Assembly: GCF_900104525.1 (NCBI RefSeq)
Contig: NZ_LT629711.1
Coordinates: 2,728,001-2,792,000, forward strand
DNA: 64,000 bases
Origin: Pedococcus dokdonensis
GTDB lineage: Bacteria; Actinomycetota; Actinomycetes; Actinomycetales; Dermatophilaceae
Direction of reading: 5' to 3'
A program made the translations under genes and the position numbers. Below the pieces are notes generated by a model. It was not told where the DNA came from. It saw only the letters and a list, made by a program, of their open reading frames with translations, and did no database searches. This document shows positions 8,070-18,193 of the stretch, piece after piece. How positions within the stretch are numbered: position 1 is the stretch's first letter; each line of letters begins with the position of its first letter.

Positions 8070-8872
8070 ATGCAGGACTTCCGGATCGAGGTCGACGAGC
8101 ACGGCGGGAGCACCGTCCTCGTCGACGGCTACCCGCAGTCCTACGTCAGCCTCGAGGACCCCGAGCTGCTCGTCTTCGGCTACGTCCAGCACCTCGGCGC
8201 GGTGCTCGACTCGCTGCCCGACGGGCCGGTGGCGGTGACCCACGTCGGTGGCGCCGCCCTGACGCTGCCGCGCTACGTCCAGGCCACCCGGCCGGGCTCG
8301 CCGCAGATCGTGCTCGAGCCCGATGCGCCGCTCACCGAGCAGGTGCGCCGGTCGCTGCCGCTCCCCGCGGTCACCGGATCCGGGTGCGACCCCAGCGAGG
8401 CCGTGAAGGCGTGGCGGCACTGAAGGACGCGAGCGCGGACGCCGTCGTCGTCGACGCGTATGCCGAGAGCCAGGTCCCGGCCGACCTCACCTCGTCGGAG
8501 TGGTTCGCCGAGGTCGCGCGGGTGCTCCGGCCCGGTGGCGTGGTGGCCATGAACACTGCCGACGAGCCCGACCACCGGCACGCTTCGCGGGTGCTGGCGG
8601 GGCTGTCGGAGCACCTGCCGCACACCGTCGCCATCGCGCAGGTCGACATCTGGAAACGGCGCCGGTTCGGCAACCTCGTCCTCGTCGGGTCGAGCCGGCC
8701 ACTGCTCCTGGGGTCGATCATCCGCACCGTCGCCCGGGGCGCCTTCCCCAGCACCGTGCTCGACGGTGACGCACTGCGGCGTGCGCTCGGCTCGGGCCGT
8801 CCGTTCACCGACGCCGACGCCGTCCCCTCGCCGCGACCGCCGACCGCCCCCGGGGAGTGGCGGATCCGCTGA
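8070..8872 (+). pseudogene. spermidine synthase-like methyltransferase-fold protein, single-base frameshift
   Basis: The restored product would be about 267 residues. The first part (V-A-V-T-H-V-G-G-A-A-L-T-L) and the second (D-A-V-V-V-D-A-Y and V-A-R-V-L-R-P-G-G-V-V-A-M-N) form the class I Rossmann fold seen in actinobacterial spermidine-synthase-like proteins. The frame is lost in a CCCC run at 8363-8366. One extra C gives L-P-L-P-R-G-H-R-I-R-V-R-P, joining the two halves perfectly. Real polyamine synthesis is not certain; many such proteins have no known substrate. As read, translation would stop at 8423 after 117 residues. The cause could be consensus error or mutation. Confidence 0.8.
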
Positions 8873-8938
8873 CCCGCGCGGACTTCAGCAGGTGGGACGC
8901 CCTGTGCGTCAGGTGCGGCGACCCCCGATGATGGGGCG

Positions 8939-9973
8939 ATGCCTTCCCTGACGCTCCCGGCTCCCCGCACGCCCGACCCTCGCGAGGCACCGTCGCTGCG
9001 CTGGGGGATCCTCGCCCCCGGGGGCATCGCGCGCTCCTTCGCCACCGCCCTGCGGGCAGGCACCGGCCAGCAGCTCCAGGCCGTCGCCTCGCGCAGCGTG
9101 GACCGGGCCCGGGCGTTCGCGGACGAGTTCGCCGTCACCGCCGCCTACGGGTCCTATGAGGAGCTGGTCGCAGACCCGGACGTCGACGTGGTCTACGTCG
9201 CCTCGCCCCACTCGGAGCACCGCGCCCACGCCCTGCTCGCGACCGGCGCGGGCAAGCCGGTGCTGGTCGAGAAGGCCTTCGCCCGCAGCGCCAACGAGGC
9301 TCGCGACATCATCGAATCCGCCGCTGCCGCAGGGGTTTTCGCGATGGAGGCGATGTGGACGCGGTTCCTCCCCCACATCGACGTCGTGCGGCAGTGCCTC
9401 GAGACCGGGCTGCTCGGTGAGGTCCACACGGTGCACGCCGACCACGGCCAGAGGCTCTACCCGAACGGACCAGCGCGCCTCTCCGAGCCGTCCCTGGCCG
9501 GCGGTGCGCTGCTCGACCTCGGCGTCTACCCGGTGTCGTTCGCGCACTTCGTGCTGGGCGACTTCGCCGACGTGACGGCGAGCGGGACCCGCACCGACAA
9601 GGGTGTCGACGCGCAGGCCGCGATCGGCGTCACGAGCAGCAGCGGGGCCATGGGGGTCCTCGGCACGACGATGCTGACCAAGACGCCCACCACGGCCGTG
9701 GTGTGTGGCACCGAGGCGCGGCTGGAGATCGACGGCGACTTCTACGCCCCGGAGGCGGTGGTCCGGCTCATCACGAACGACGGCACCGAGCTCGACCAGT
9801 TCAGCAACGAGGACACGACACACGGCTTGCACTTCGAAGCCGCCGAGGTGGCCCGCCAGGTGACCGCCGGCGCGCTCGAGTCGCCGCTGCTGCCGCTGGC
9901 CGAGACGCTGACCATCATGGACGCGCTCGACGACGCCCGTGCCCAGGTCGGCGTCCGCTACCCCGGCGAGTAG
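8939..9973 (+). CDS. Gfo/Idh/MocA family oxidoreductase
   Basis: 344 residues. The N-terminal Rossmann domain has L-R-W-G-I-L-A-P-G-G-I-A and the family E-K-A-F-A motif (L-V-E-K-A-F), where the Lys helps catalysis. The C-terminal half is the usual alpha/beta substrate domain. These enzymes use NAD(P) on sugars, inositols or related polyols; the substrate is not predictable. GATGAT plus six bases precedes the ATG at 8939, so the mRNA is probably leaderless. It stands alone between the frameshifted methyltransferase-like gene and a convergent VOC gene. Confidence 0.92.
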   Translation: MPSLTLPAPRTPDPREAPSLRWGILAPGGIARSFATALRAGTGQQLQAVASRSVDRARAFADEFAVTAAYGSYEELVADPDVDVVYVASPHSEHRAHALLATGAGKPVLVEKAFARSANEARDIIESAAAAGVFAMEAMWTRFLPHIDVVRQCLETGLLGEVHTVHADHGQRLYPNGPARLSEPSLAGGALLDLGVYPVSFAHFVLGDFADVTASGTRTDKGVDAQAAIGVTSSSGAMGVLGTTMLTKTPTTAVVCGTEARLEIDGDFYAPEAVVRLITNDGTELDQFSNEDTTHGLHFEAAEVARQVTAGALESPLLPLAETLTIMDALDDARAQVGVRYPGE

Positions 9974-9984
9974 CCCCCTCGAGC

Positions 9985-10008
9985 CACGTGTTGCGACCTG
10001 GCGGTCAC
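9985..10008 (+). repeat. copy 1 of a dispersed 24-base element
   Basis: This 24-mer beginning CACGTGTTGCG matches 18082-18105 at 20 of 24 positions. Both copies lie between genes. Copy 2 forms one arm of a hairpin; this copy runs straight into the 18-base tandem repeats. No function is evident. Confidence 0.6.
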
Positions 10009-10060
10009 CGGGACAGGGTGTGCCACCGGAACGGGGTGTGTCAACGGGACGGGGTGTCGG
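10007..10060 (+). repeat. three 18-base tandem repeats
   Basis: ACCGGGACAGGGTGTGCC (10007-10024), ACCGGAACGGGGTGTGTC (10025-10042) and AACGGGACGGGGTGTCGG (10043-10060) are imperfect copies of one unit. They fill the space between two convergent genes. There is no spacer structure, so this is not CRISPR. Confidence 0.75.
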
Positions 10061-10095
10061 GGGTGCGGTGACGATCTGCGCGCACCAGGTCGGGA

Positions 10096-10488
10096 CTAGA
10101 AGGCGTCGCCTCTGCGCCAGGCCATCTCCTGGAGCTCGAAGGAGTTGCCGTCGGGGTCGGCGAACTCCGCCCCGCGCACGCCACCACCGAAGTCGTGCAC
10201 CTCGCTGACCTCGACCCCGCGCTCGATGAGCTCGGCCCGAGCCGCGTCGATGTCGTCGACCACGAGGTGCAAGCCCCGGATGCTGCCCGGCTCGCCCTCG
10301 TAGACCCCGAGCCCGGTCCCGAAGCCGATCGAGCACCCGGAGCTCTCCGCGGTCAGCTGGACGATCCGGATGCCCTCGGTGGGCCGGTGGTCGACGTCCT
10401 TGGTGAACCCGAGCTTTCCTTCGTAGAACGCGATCGAGCGCTCGACGTCGGCGACGGGCAGCGGCACGAGCTCCAGCTTCATCTTCAT
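10096..10488 (-). CDS. VOC family protein (glyoxalase/dioxygenase superfamily)
   Basis: 130 residues with two beta-alpha-beta-beta-beta modules: L-P-V-A-D-V-E-R-S-I-A-F-Y-E-G-K-L-G-F near the start and A-E-F-A-D-P-D-G-N-S-F-E-L-Q at the end, the usual glyoxalase/bleomycin-resistance signature with a metal-ligand Glu. The substrate is unknown. Its start lies 28 bases downstream of the sterol-carrier gene stop on the same strand, so the two may be cotranscribed. Two in-frame Met codons start the protein (M-K-M-K-L-E-L). Confidence 0.88.
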   Translation of the reverse strand: MKMKLELVPLPVADVERSIAFYEGKLGFTKDVDHRPTEGIRIVQLTAESSGCSIGFGTGLGVYEGEPGSIRGLHLVVDDIDAARAELIERGVEVSEVHDFGGGVRGAEFADPDGNSFELQEMAWRRGDAF

Positions 10489-10516
10489 GCGCGTGAGTCT
10501 CCTCGGGTGGGTGCGG

Positions 10517-10879
10517 TCAGGCGAGTGGGAGGTAGGCCGTGAGGTCGGCGCGGTGCCCGCTCACCCGGAGCGTGCCGGACTGCCAGGCGTCGTCCCAGCC
10601 GAGCGCGCCGGTCGCCACGGCCAGCCAGGTCTGCGGGTCGGTCTCGATGACGGCCGGCGGGGTGCCGCGGGTGTGGGTGGTCCCCTCGATGCACTGGACC
10701 GCGCCGAACGGCGGGACCCGCACCTCGACGCTGCGCCCCGGCGCGACGACGCTCAGCTCCTCGAGCGTGTAGCGGACCGCCGTGCCGACGTCGGCCCGCT
10801 CGGTGGCCTCGCCCAGCGAGCGCCAGGCGTCCACCGCGGCCCGTCCGGTGGCGACGGGGACTCGGCGGCGCGGCGGCAT
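10517..10879 (-). CDS. sterol carrier (SCP2-type) family protein
   Basis: 120 residues. The actinobacterial 'sterol carrier family protein' pattern is visible: R-x-A-V-D-A-W-R, R-Y-T-L-E-E-L, R-S-V-E-V-R-V-P-P-F-G-A-V-Q-C and D-P-Q-T-W-L-A-V-A-T-G. Homologues often sit near purF and purL (for example the purF neighbourhood of Mycobacterium tuberculosis), as here. The biochemical role is unknown; a small hydrophobic ligand pocket is likely. I start at the ATG at 10879, which is itself part of a GTATGCCG motif. The longer frame to 11014 has no coding character. Confidence 0.82.
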   Translation of the reverse strand: MPPRRRVPVATGRAAVDAWRSLGEATERADVGTAVRYTLEELSVVAPGRSVEVRVPPFGAVQCIEGTTHTRGTPPAVIETDPQTWLAVATGALGWDDAWQSGTLRVSGHRADLTAYLPLA

Positions 10880-10965
10880 ACCGGCATCGTCGCACGACGC
10901 ACCCCCAGGCCCCGACCCGCCCGACTGGTCCGCATTTGCGCTGATCAGAGACGTGCGGATGCGGG

Positions 10966-10981
10966 AGTGATCTACGTCACA
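10966..10981. promoter_or_regulatory. CRP/GlxR-type operator upstream of the metalloprotease
   Basis: AGTGATCTACGTCACA matches the GlxR/CRP consensus TGTGA-NNTANN-TCACA at 11 of 12 fixed positions. It is centred about 58 bases upstream of the protease start codon. Such spacing fits either activation or repression by a cAMP-responsive regulator. It is a prediction from pattern alone. Confidence 0.55.
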
Positions 10982-11031
10982 TACGGTCCAACGGGGCAAA
11001 CAGCCTCCAACCAACAGGAGGAGCCGGGGAC

Positions 11032-13008
11032 ATGATCAACAGGAGGCACATCGCCGCAGCCGCGGCCACCGCAGTCGCGGGCCTCGTCGTCGCCTCGGGG
11101 CCGGCACTCGCCGGACCCGCGGGCGACCTGACACCGGGCCAGCGCGACGCGTTGGCGGCCGGGGTGCAGGTGGCGCCCAAGGGCGCGACGGCGGGCGCGA
11201 AGTCGACGGCGGTCCAGCCGAACCCGTATCTGGCGCAGCTGCCCGATGCGACCACAATCGACTACACGACCTGGCGCGAGGCCATGGCGAGGGATGGCAG
11301 GGCCCGCGCAAAGGGCAGCACGCTCAAGTCCGTGCAGAAGGCCGCAGCTGCGGCCACCACCGCACGGGCGGTCCGCACGATCGTGCACGACGAGGAGGAG
11401 CCGGCCGGCACGAGCGGGGCCAACGACACCCGCGAGAACGCCGAACCGATCGCAGGGTTCGGCACGGGGGCCAAGCAGGCGTCGCAGCTGCGCATCCTCG
11501 GCTCGATGCCCGACCTCGCCCCCACCGCCACCGCACTGGCACCGGTCGCCGAGGACAACGGGTCGATCCCGCTGGCCGGCAACACCGGGATCACCGGGTC
11601 GGGCGCGCGGACCACCACGGGCCAGCTCGGCGACGGACCGCACGGCAGCGCAGGCGACGGCACCAACGACTTCGACTTCTACAAGCTGACCGTCAACGCC
11701 GGCAACACCATCCTCGTCGACACCTCCGCCTCCGCGGCGACCGCCGACACGATCGTGGCGGTCTACTCGAGCACCGGTGAGCGGCTCGCGGTCGACGACG
11801 ACAGCGGGCCGGGGTTCACCAGCGTCCTCAGCTGGACCGCGCCGGCCACCGCGACCTACTACGCAATGGTCGCCGGCTACGCCATCCCGGGCTCCTTCCC
11901 CCGCGACCCGATGGACTCCGGCAGCGGCTTCGGGGGCGCCACCGAACCCGCCTACAGCCTGCGGATCGCGGCCTTCGCCGTCGACCACGACTTCTACTCG
12001 TTCGCGCTCAAGCCGGGCGACGTCGTCGGCGGCACGGTGACGGGCTCCTCCCGGGCGCTCACCCTCTACCGGCCCGACGGCGTGCAGATGATGGGCACCG
12101 ACCAGGACGCCTCCTCGCTCTACCCGCCCACCTCACCGCTGCCCGGTGGCGGCAACGCGGTGCTGGCGTATGTCGCGGAGTCAGCCGGTCAGTACGTCCT
12201 GGAGCTGGGCTCCGGCGTCGGCGCGTACGACGTGACGGTCAACGGGTTCCGGCCCGGGTCCGAGATCGACCCGTCCACGCGGACCCAGACGGTGTTCCTC
12301 GACTTCGACGGGGCCACCGTCAACACCGCGATCTGGGGCGGTCCCGGCGTGCGCACCCTCTCGCCGTTCGGGTCGTTCGTCGCCAAGTGGGGTCTGACCC
12401 GTGCGCAGGAGGGCGCGCTGATCGATGCGATCACGGCCGAGGTCACCGAGAACATCAAGCAGGACCTGCGGGCGGTCAACTCCGACGTGCGGGTCAAGGT
12501 GCTCAACAGCAAGGACCACGCCGACCCCTTCGGCAAGGAGAACGTGTCGCGCGTGATCGTCGGCGGCACCATCGCCCAGTCGGGGATCTCCACCATCGGC
12601 ATCGCGCAGTTCATCGACCCGGGCAACTACGGGCACGAGGACAGCGCCGTCGTGCTGCTCGACGTCCTGAGCGACCCCAGCGGGCCGGCCTCCCTCAACA
12701 CCTACCTGAACGCCGGCAGCGACCGGGTCGGGTTCGTGTCGCAGGCGGTGGGCAACGTGATCGCGCACGAGGTCGGCCACATGATCGGCAACTACCACAC
12801 CGACAACGCCAACCCGCAGCACAGCCTGATGGACGCGGGTGGCACCGGCTTCGGCAACCTGTTCGGCGTCGGGCCCGACAACGTCGGTGGCACGGCCGAC
12901 GACGAGGACGTCGACTTCGCGCTCGACGACTACATCCCCGCCGAGGGGTTCACCGGGAAGGAGAACACCCTCAACGTCGCCGCGTGGGCCTACACCGCAC
13001 CGCGGTGA
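11032..13008 (+). CDS. secreted zinc metalloprotease with pre-peptidase (PPC-like) domains
   Basis: 658 residues. A signal peptide (about 1-27, A-L-A-G) is followed by a propeptide-like region, then beta-rich segments of pre-peptidase C-terminal type (about 205-310, with D-F-D-F-Y-K-L and again H-D-F-Y-S-F-A-L). The C-terminal catalytic domain contains H-E-V-G-H-M-I-G-N-Y-H (His579, Glu580, His583, His589), the HExxHxxGxxH metzincin-type zinc site, and S-L-M-D-A-G as a likely Met-turn. PPC domains normally follow the protease domain, so their N-terminal place is unusual. AGGAGGA (11016-11022) sets the ATG at 11032. It is probably exported and active outside the cell. A CRP-type site lies upstream and a strong hairpin downstream. 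Confidence 0.85.
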   Translation: MINRRHIAAAAATAVAGLVVASGPALAGPAGDLTPGQRDALAAGVQVAPKGATAGAKSTAVQPNPYLAQLPDATTIDYTTWREAMARDGRARAKGSTLKSVQKAAAAATTARAVRTIVHDEEEPAGTSGANDTRENAEPIAGFGTGAKQASQLRILGSMPDLAPTATALAPVAEDNGSIPLAGNTGITGSGARTTTGQLGDGPHGSAGDGTNDFDFYKLTVNAGNTILVDTSASAATADTIVAVYSSTGERLAVDDDSGPGFTSVLSWTAPATATYYAMVAGYAIPGSFPRDPMDSGSGFGGATEPAYSLRIAAFAVDHDFYSFALKPGDVVGGTVTGSSRALTLYRPDGVQMMGTDQDASSLYPPTSPLPGGGNAVLAYVAESAGQYVLELGSGVGAYDVTVNGFRPGSEIDPSTRTQTVFLDFDGATVNTAIWGGPGVRTLSPFGSFVAKWGLTRAQEGALIDAITAEVTENIKQDLRAVNSDVRVKVLNSKDHADPFGKENVSRVIVGGTIAQSGISTIGIAQFIDPGNYGHEDSAVVLLDVLSDPSGPASLNTYLNAGSDRVGFVSQAVGNVIAHEVGHMIGNYHTDNANPQHSLMDAGGTGFGNLFGVGPDNVGGTADDEDVDFALDDYIPAEGFTGKENTLNVAAWAYTAPR

Positions 13009-13049
13009 GCCCCGGCCGGTGAGCCCCGGCAGGTGACGACACACTGACC

Positions 13050-13085
13050 GGTGCGCCGCGGAGGCCCCTGCGTCCGCGGCGCACC
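13050..13085. terminator. 13-bp perfect hairpin after the protease gene
   Basis: Perfect arms at 13050-13062 and 13073-13085 with a 10-base loop, 42 bases past the protease stop. The gap to purL (13009-13288, 280 bases) holds this, the small hairpin at 13107, and nothing else I can support. Confidence 0.75.
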
Positions 13086-13106
13086 CCCAGCCGTTCGGTG
13101 GACGAG

Positions 13107-13126
13107 AATGGGTACTTCTACCCATT
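13107..13126. terminator. 8-bp hairpin with CTTC loop
   Basis: AATGGGTA-CTTC-TACCCATT, a perfect stem between the convergent protease and purL genes. It is a weaker second candidate terminator, perhaps for purL. Confidence 0.45.
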
Positions 13127-13288
13127 GGCGCTGTCAGACCCTGGCCGTACTGTTTCTGGCGGGGACACACAGGGGAACGAACGGCCCGGGAGCGCAGGGG
13201 GATGCGCAACCGGGCCGCTCGCGCGTCCGGCTCCGGTCGGCGCTCGGTTCGGTGCGGACCGAGCCACCAGTGGCCGGGACGCGGCAGG

Positions 13289-15585
<2,297 letters not shown>

Positions 15586-15589
<4 letters not shown>

Positions 15590-16257
15590 GCGGTGACAGC
15601 TGCCTTCAGGACGGAGGTGAAGAACGGGAGCCCGTCGGTCGAGGGGCCGTAGCCGTCCTCGATGCAGTGCTCGGGGTGCGGCATGAGCCCGACGATGTTG
15701 CCGCGGTCGTTGGTGATGCCCGCGATGGCGCGGTACGAGCCGTTGGGGTTGTCACCGGCATACCGGAACACCACACGGCCCTCACCCTCGAGTTCGTCGA
15801 GGGTGCGCTCGTCGGCCACGAAGCCACCCTCGCCGTTCTTGAGGACGATGGTGATCTCCTGGCCGGCCTCGAAGTCCGAGGTCCAAGCAGTCCCGGCGTT
15901 CTCGACGACGAGCCGCTGGTCGACGCAGTTGAACTTGCGGTGGTCGTTGCGGATCAGCGCGCCGGGCAGCAGGTGCGACTCACACAGCACCTGGAAGCCG
16001 TTGCAGATCCCGATCACCGGCAGGCCGCCCTTCGCGGCGGGGACGAGCGCGTCCATGACCGGGGCGAAGCGGGCGATCGCGCCACACCGCAGGTAGTCGC
16101 CGTAGGAGAAGCCGCCCGGCAGGATGACCGCGTCGACCCCCTTGAGGTCGGCGTCTCCGTGCCACAGCGTGACGGCCTCGGCGCCGACGGCGCGCACCGC
16201 CCGGGCCGCATCACGGTCGTCGAGCGAGCCCGGGAACGTGACGACCCCGACCTTCAC
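15586..16257 (-). CDS. purQ: phosphoribosylformylglycinamidine synthase subunit PurQ (glutaminase)
   Basis: 223 residues, a class I glutamine amidotransferase that supplies ammonia to PurL. The nucleophile is Cys85 in [11 protein letters not shown], and the His/Glu pair is in H-P-E-H-C-I-E (His194, Glu196). An [12 protein letters not shown] oxyanion-region motif is present. Both ends overlap neighbours by four bases (purS upstream, purL downstream), so the three subunits are translationally coupled in stoichiometric order. Confidence 0.98.
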
Positions 16258-16511
16258 TGGTCGGGGTCCTGCGCCCGGACGGACACGACGTCCTCGATGA
16301 CGGGGTTGGAGAGCAGCTTCTCGGCCGCCTCGGCTGCCGCGGCGAGGTGCTCGTCGGTCACCTCGCCGTCGACGGTGAGCACGAACCGCTTGCCCTGCCG
16401 CACGTCGGTGAACTGCTCGAAGCCGAGTCGGGGGAGCGCCCCGTTCACGGCCTGACCCTGGGGGTCGAGGATCTCTGGCTTCAACATGACGTCGATGACG
16501 ACGTGGCCCAT
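16254..16511 (-). CDS. purS: phosphoribosylformylglycinamidine synthase subunit PurS
   Basis: 85 residues, typical of PurS, the small subunit bridging PurQ and PurL. It shows [15 protein letters not shown] and V-R-Q-G-K-R-F near the middle, the family pattern. AGGAGA eight bases upstream supports the ATG at 16511. As first gene of purSQL it carries the operon promoter; a TAGACT -10 lies about 50 bases upstream and a GTATGCCG motif occupies the -35 region. Confidence 0.97.
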   Translation of the reverse strand: MGHVVIDVMLKPEILDPQGQAVNGALPRLGFEQFTDVRQGKRFVLTVDGEVTDEHLAAAAEAAEKLLSNPVIEDVVSVRAQDPDQ

Positions 16512-16562
16512 TCGGGTGTCTCCTGGGTTGCAGCGGGGGTGGTGCCGGAAGGAAGCACGCGC

Positions 16563-16568
16563 AGTCTA
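16563..16568 (-). promoter_or_regulatory. -10 box (TAGACT) of the purSQL operon
   Basis: TAGACT on the minus strand, 52 bases before the purS ATG. The -35 position with a 17-base spacer reads CATACC and lies inside a motif copy (16587-16594), a poor -35, so activation or a different recognition mode is possible. Confidence 0.45.
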
Positions 16569-16723
16569 TCCGCGCCCGGGCCGTGGGTATGCCGCGCCGT
16601 CACCTCCCGGACGCCGGCACCGCACCGCACCTCCCGACCGGGTCCGTACCTACGGTCTCGACTGGTGTCTTCGGTGCGCCCTCGACCCTTCCCCACCCGC
16701 CCCGACGGCGGGACACTCGGAGC

Positions 16724-17176
16724 ATGTCGACGGCCTCATGGGGCAACCGGATCGGCGTCTGGATGTACCGGCGCCTGGACGGGCGTGCGATGGGTGGGAC
16801 CGCGCAGGCACCCGTCGTGATGCTCACCACGACGGGTCGGCGCACCGGACTGCCCCGCTCGACCTGCGTGCGGGCGCTGCGGCAGCCCGACGGGTTCCTG
16901 GTCTGGGGCACCGGCTCGGGCAGCCCGCACGACCCGGACTGGTTCCGCAACCTGCGCGCCGCCGGCGAGACGGAGCTCAGGGTGCCCGGCCACGGTGGTC
17001 GCGCCCTGGCCCGGGAGCTCGTGGGCGCCGAGCGCGACCGGGTCTGGGACGAGGTGGTGCTCGCCGCGCTCCCCGGCGTCGCGAGGTATGCCCGCAAGGC
17101 TGGCCGGCCGATCCCCGTCGCGCTGCTGACCCCGGTGGGTCAGGACGAGAAGGTCCGCCCGGTCAGTCGCTCGTAG
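16724..17176 (+). CDS. deazaflavin (F420)-dependent nitroreductase family protein
   Basis: 150 residues of the Ddn/FMN-split-barrel family: W-M-Y-R-R-L-D, V-M-L-T-T-T-G-R-R-T-G-L-P-R-S-T and D-P-D-W-F-R-N-L-R-A match the usual F420H2-binding pattern. The physiological substrate is unknown; relatives reduce quinones or nitroimidazoles. I start at the ATG at 16724, preceded by GACACT plus six bases (probably leaderless), rather than the longer frame from 16583. Its last 37 bases overlap the convergent purC gene, which is tight packing for two unrelated genes. Confidence 0.85.
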   Translation: MSTASWGNRIGVWMYRRLDGRAMGGTAQAPVVMLTTTGRRTGLPRSTCVRALRQPDGFLVWGTGSGSPHDPDWFRNLRAAGETELRVPGHGGRALARELVGAERDRVWDEVVLAALPGVARYARKAGRPIPVALLTPVGQDEKVRPVSRS

Positions 17177-18057
17177 GCCTCGACGTACTTGGCCCGGGTG
17201 CGCTCGAGCACGTCGTCCGGCAGGGGCGGCGGGGCCTCGCCGGAGGCCTTGTCCCAGCCGCTCGCGGGCGAGGTCAGCCACTCGCGGACGAACTCCTTGT
17301 CGAAGGACGGCTGCGTGTGCCCGGGCTCCCACTGGTCGGCTGGCCAGAACCTCGACGAGTCCGGCGTCAGGACCTCGTCGGCGAGGACCAGGTCGTCGCC
17401 GTCGATCCCGAACTCGACCTTGGTGTCGGCGATGAGGATGCCCCGCTCTGCCGCGATCTCGTTGCCCCGGGCGAGGATCCGGGTGGTGAGGTCGCTGGCG
17501 CGCTGGGCGGTGCGCTCGCCCACGGCAGCCACGACCTCGGCATACGACATCGGCTGGTCGTGCTCGCCCACGGGCGCCTTGGTGGACGGGGTGAAGACCG
17601 GTTCGGGCAGGCGTGAACCGTCGACGAGACCGTCGGGGAGCCGCACCCCGCTCACGTGGCCGTCGGCGACGTACTCACGCAGCCCACCACCGGTGAGGTA
17701 GGCGCGGGCCACGCACTCGACCGGCAGCATCTCGAGCCGCCGCACGAGCACCGCCCGCCCGGCGACCTCGGCCGGGACCTCGGTCGAGACGACGTGGTTG
17801 GGCACCAGGTCCTCGAGCTGCTCGAACCACCACAGCGACAGCTGGGTGAGCACCGCGCCCTTGTCGGGGATCGGCGTCCCGAGGATGAAGTCGAAGGCCG
17901 AGAGGCGGTCGCTGGCGACCAGGAGCAGCTGGTCGTCGCGCGGCGCGCCGGAGGGGTCGAGGGGGGCGTAGAGGTCGCGGACCTTGCCCGAGTAGACGTG
18001 GGCGTAGCCGGGCAGGTCGAGCGGCAGGGCTGCGGGCCCGGGCTGGGGGGACGTCAT
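17140..18057 (-). CDS. purC: phosphoribosylaminoimidazole-succinocarboxamide synthase
   Basis: 305 residues. It joins CAIR and aspartate using ATP to make SAICAR. Hallmarks are G-K-V-R-D-L-Y near the start, S-D-R-L-S-A-F-D-F-I, E-C-V-A-R-A-Y-L-T-G-G, L-I-A-D-T-K-V-E-F-G and D-E-V-L-T-P-D-S-S-R-F-W. The ATG at 18057 has GAGG about nine bases upstream; the ATG at 18066 is in frame too. The open frame continues far upstream without coding sense. The 3' end overlaps the convergent nitroreductase by 37 bases. It is separate from the purSQL operon. Confidence 0.97.
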   Translation of the reverse strand: MTSPQPGPAALPLDLPGYAHVYSGKVRDLYAPLDPSGAPRDDQLLLVASDRLSAFDFILGTPIPDKGAVLTQLSLWWFEQLEDLVPNHVVSTEVPAEVAGRAVLVRRLEMLPVECVARAYLTGGGLREYVADGHVSGVRLPDGLVDGSRLPEPVFTPSTKAPVGEHDQPMSYAEVVAAVGERTAQRASDLTTRILARGNEIAAERGILIADTKVEFGIDGDDLVLADEVLTPDSSRFWPADQWEPGHTQPSFDKEFVREWLTSPASGWDKASGEAPPPLPDDVLERTRAKYVEAYERLTGRTFSS

Positions 18058-18081
18058 GCCCGACATCCTCGCAGCCGCCTC

Positions 18082-18151
18082 CACCTGTTGCGTCCCGGTG
18101 GTCACGGGAGCCGGTACCAACGCTGGCGTGACTCCCGTGACGCAACAGGTG
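18082..18151. repeat. hairpin and copy 2 of the dispersed 24-base element
   Basis: Perfect 13-bp arms at 18082-18094 and 18139-18151, with a second pairing GTCACGGGAG (18101-18110) / CTCCCGTGAC (18132-18141). Bases 18082-18105 match 9985-10008 at 20 of 24 positions. It lies in the divergent purC-MFS gap just upstream of the MFS promoter. Confidence 0.65.
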
Positions 18152-18155
18152 CGGC

Positions 18156-18186
18156 TTGACTTGAAGTCGACTTCAACTTCCAGACT
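18156..18186 (+). promoter_or_regulatory. MerR-family-type promoter with 19-bp spacer and palindrome
   Basis: TTGACT (18156-18161), exactly 19 bases, CAGACT (18181-18186). The spacer is almost filled by the perfect 16-bp palindrome TTGAAGTCGACTTCAA (18161-18176). An over-long spacer holding a dyad is the hallmark of promoters activated by MerR-family regulators. The MFS start codon follows after seven bases. No merR gene lies in this window. Confidence 0.75.
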
Positions 18187-18193
18187 CGGGGCC

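Noticed and set aside
10007..10060. CRISPR array
   Set aside because: The 18-base units are directly adjacent with no spacers, are imperfect, and no cas gene is present.
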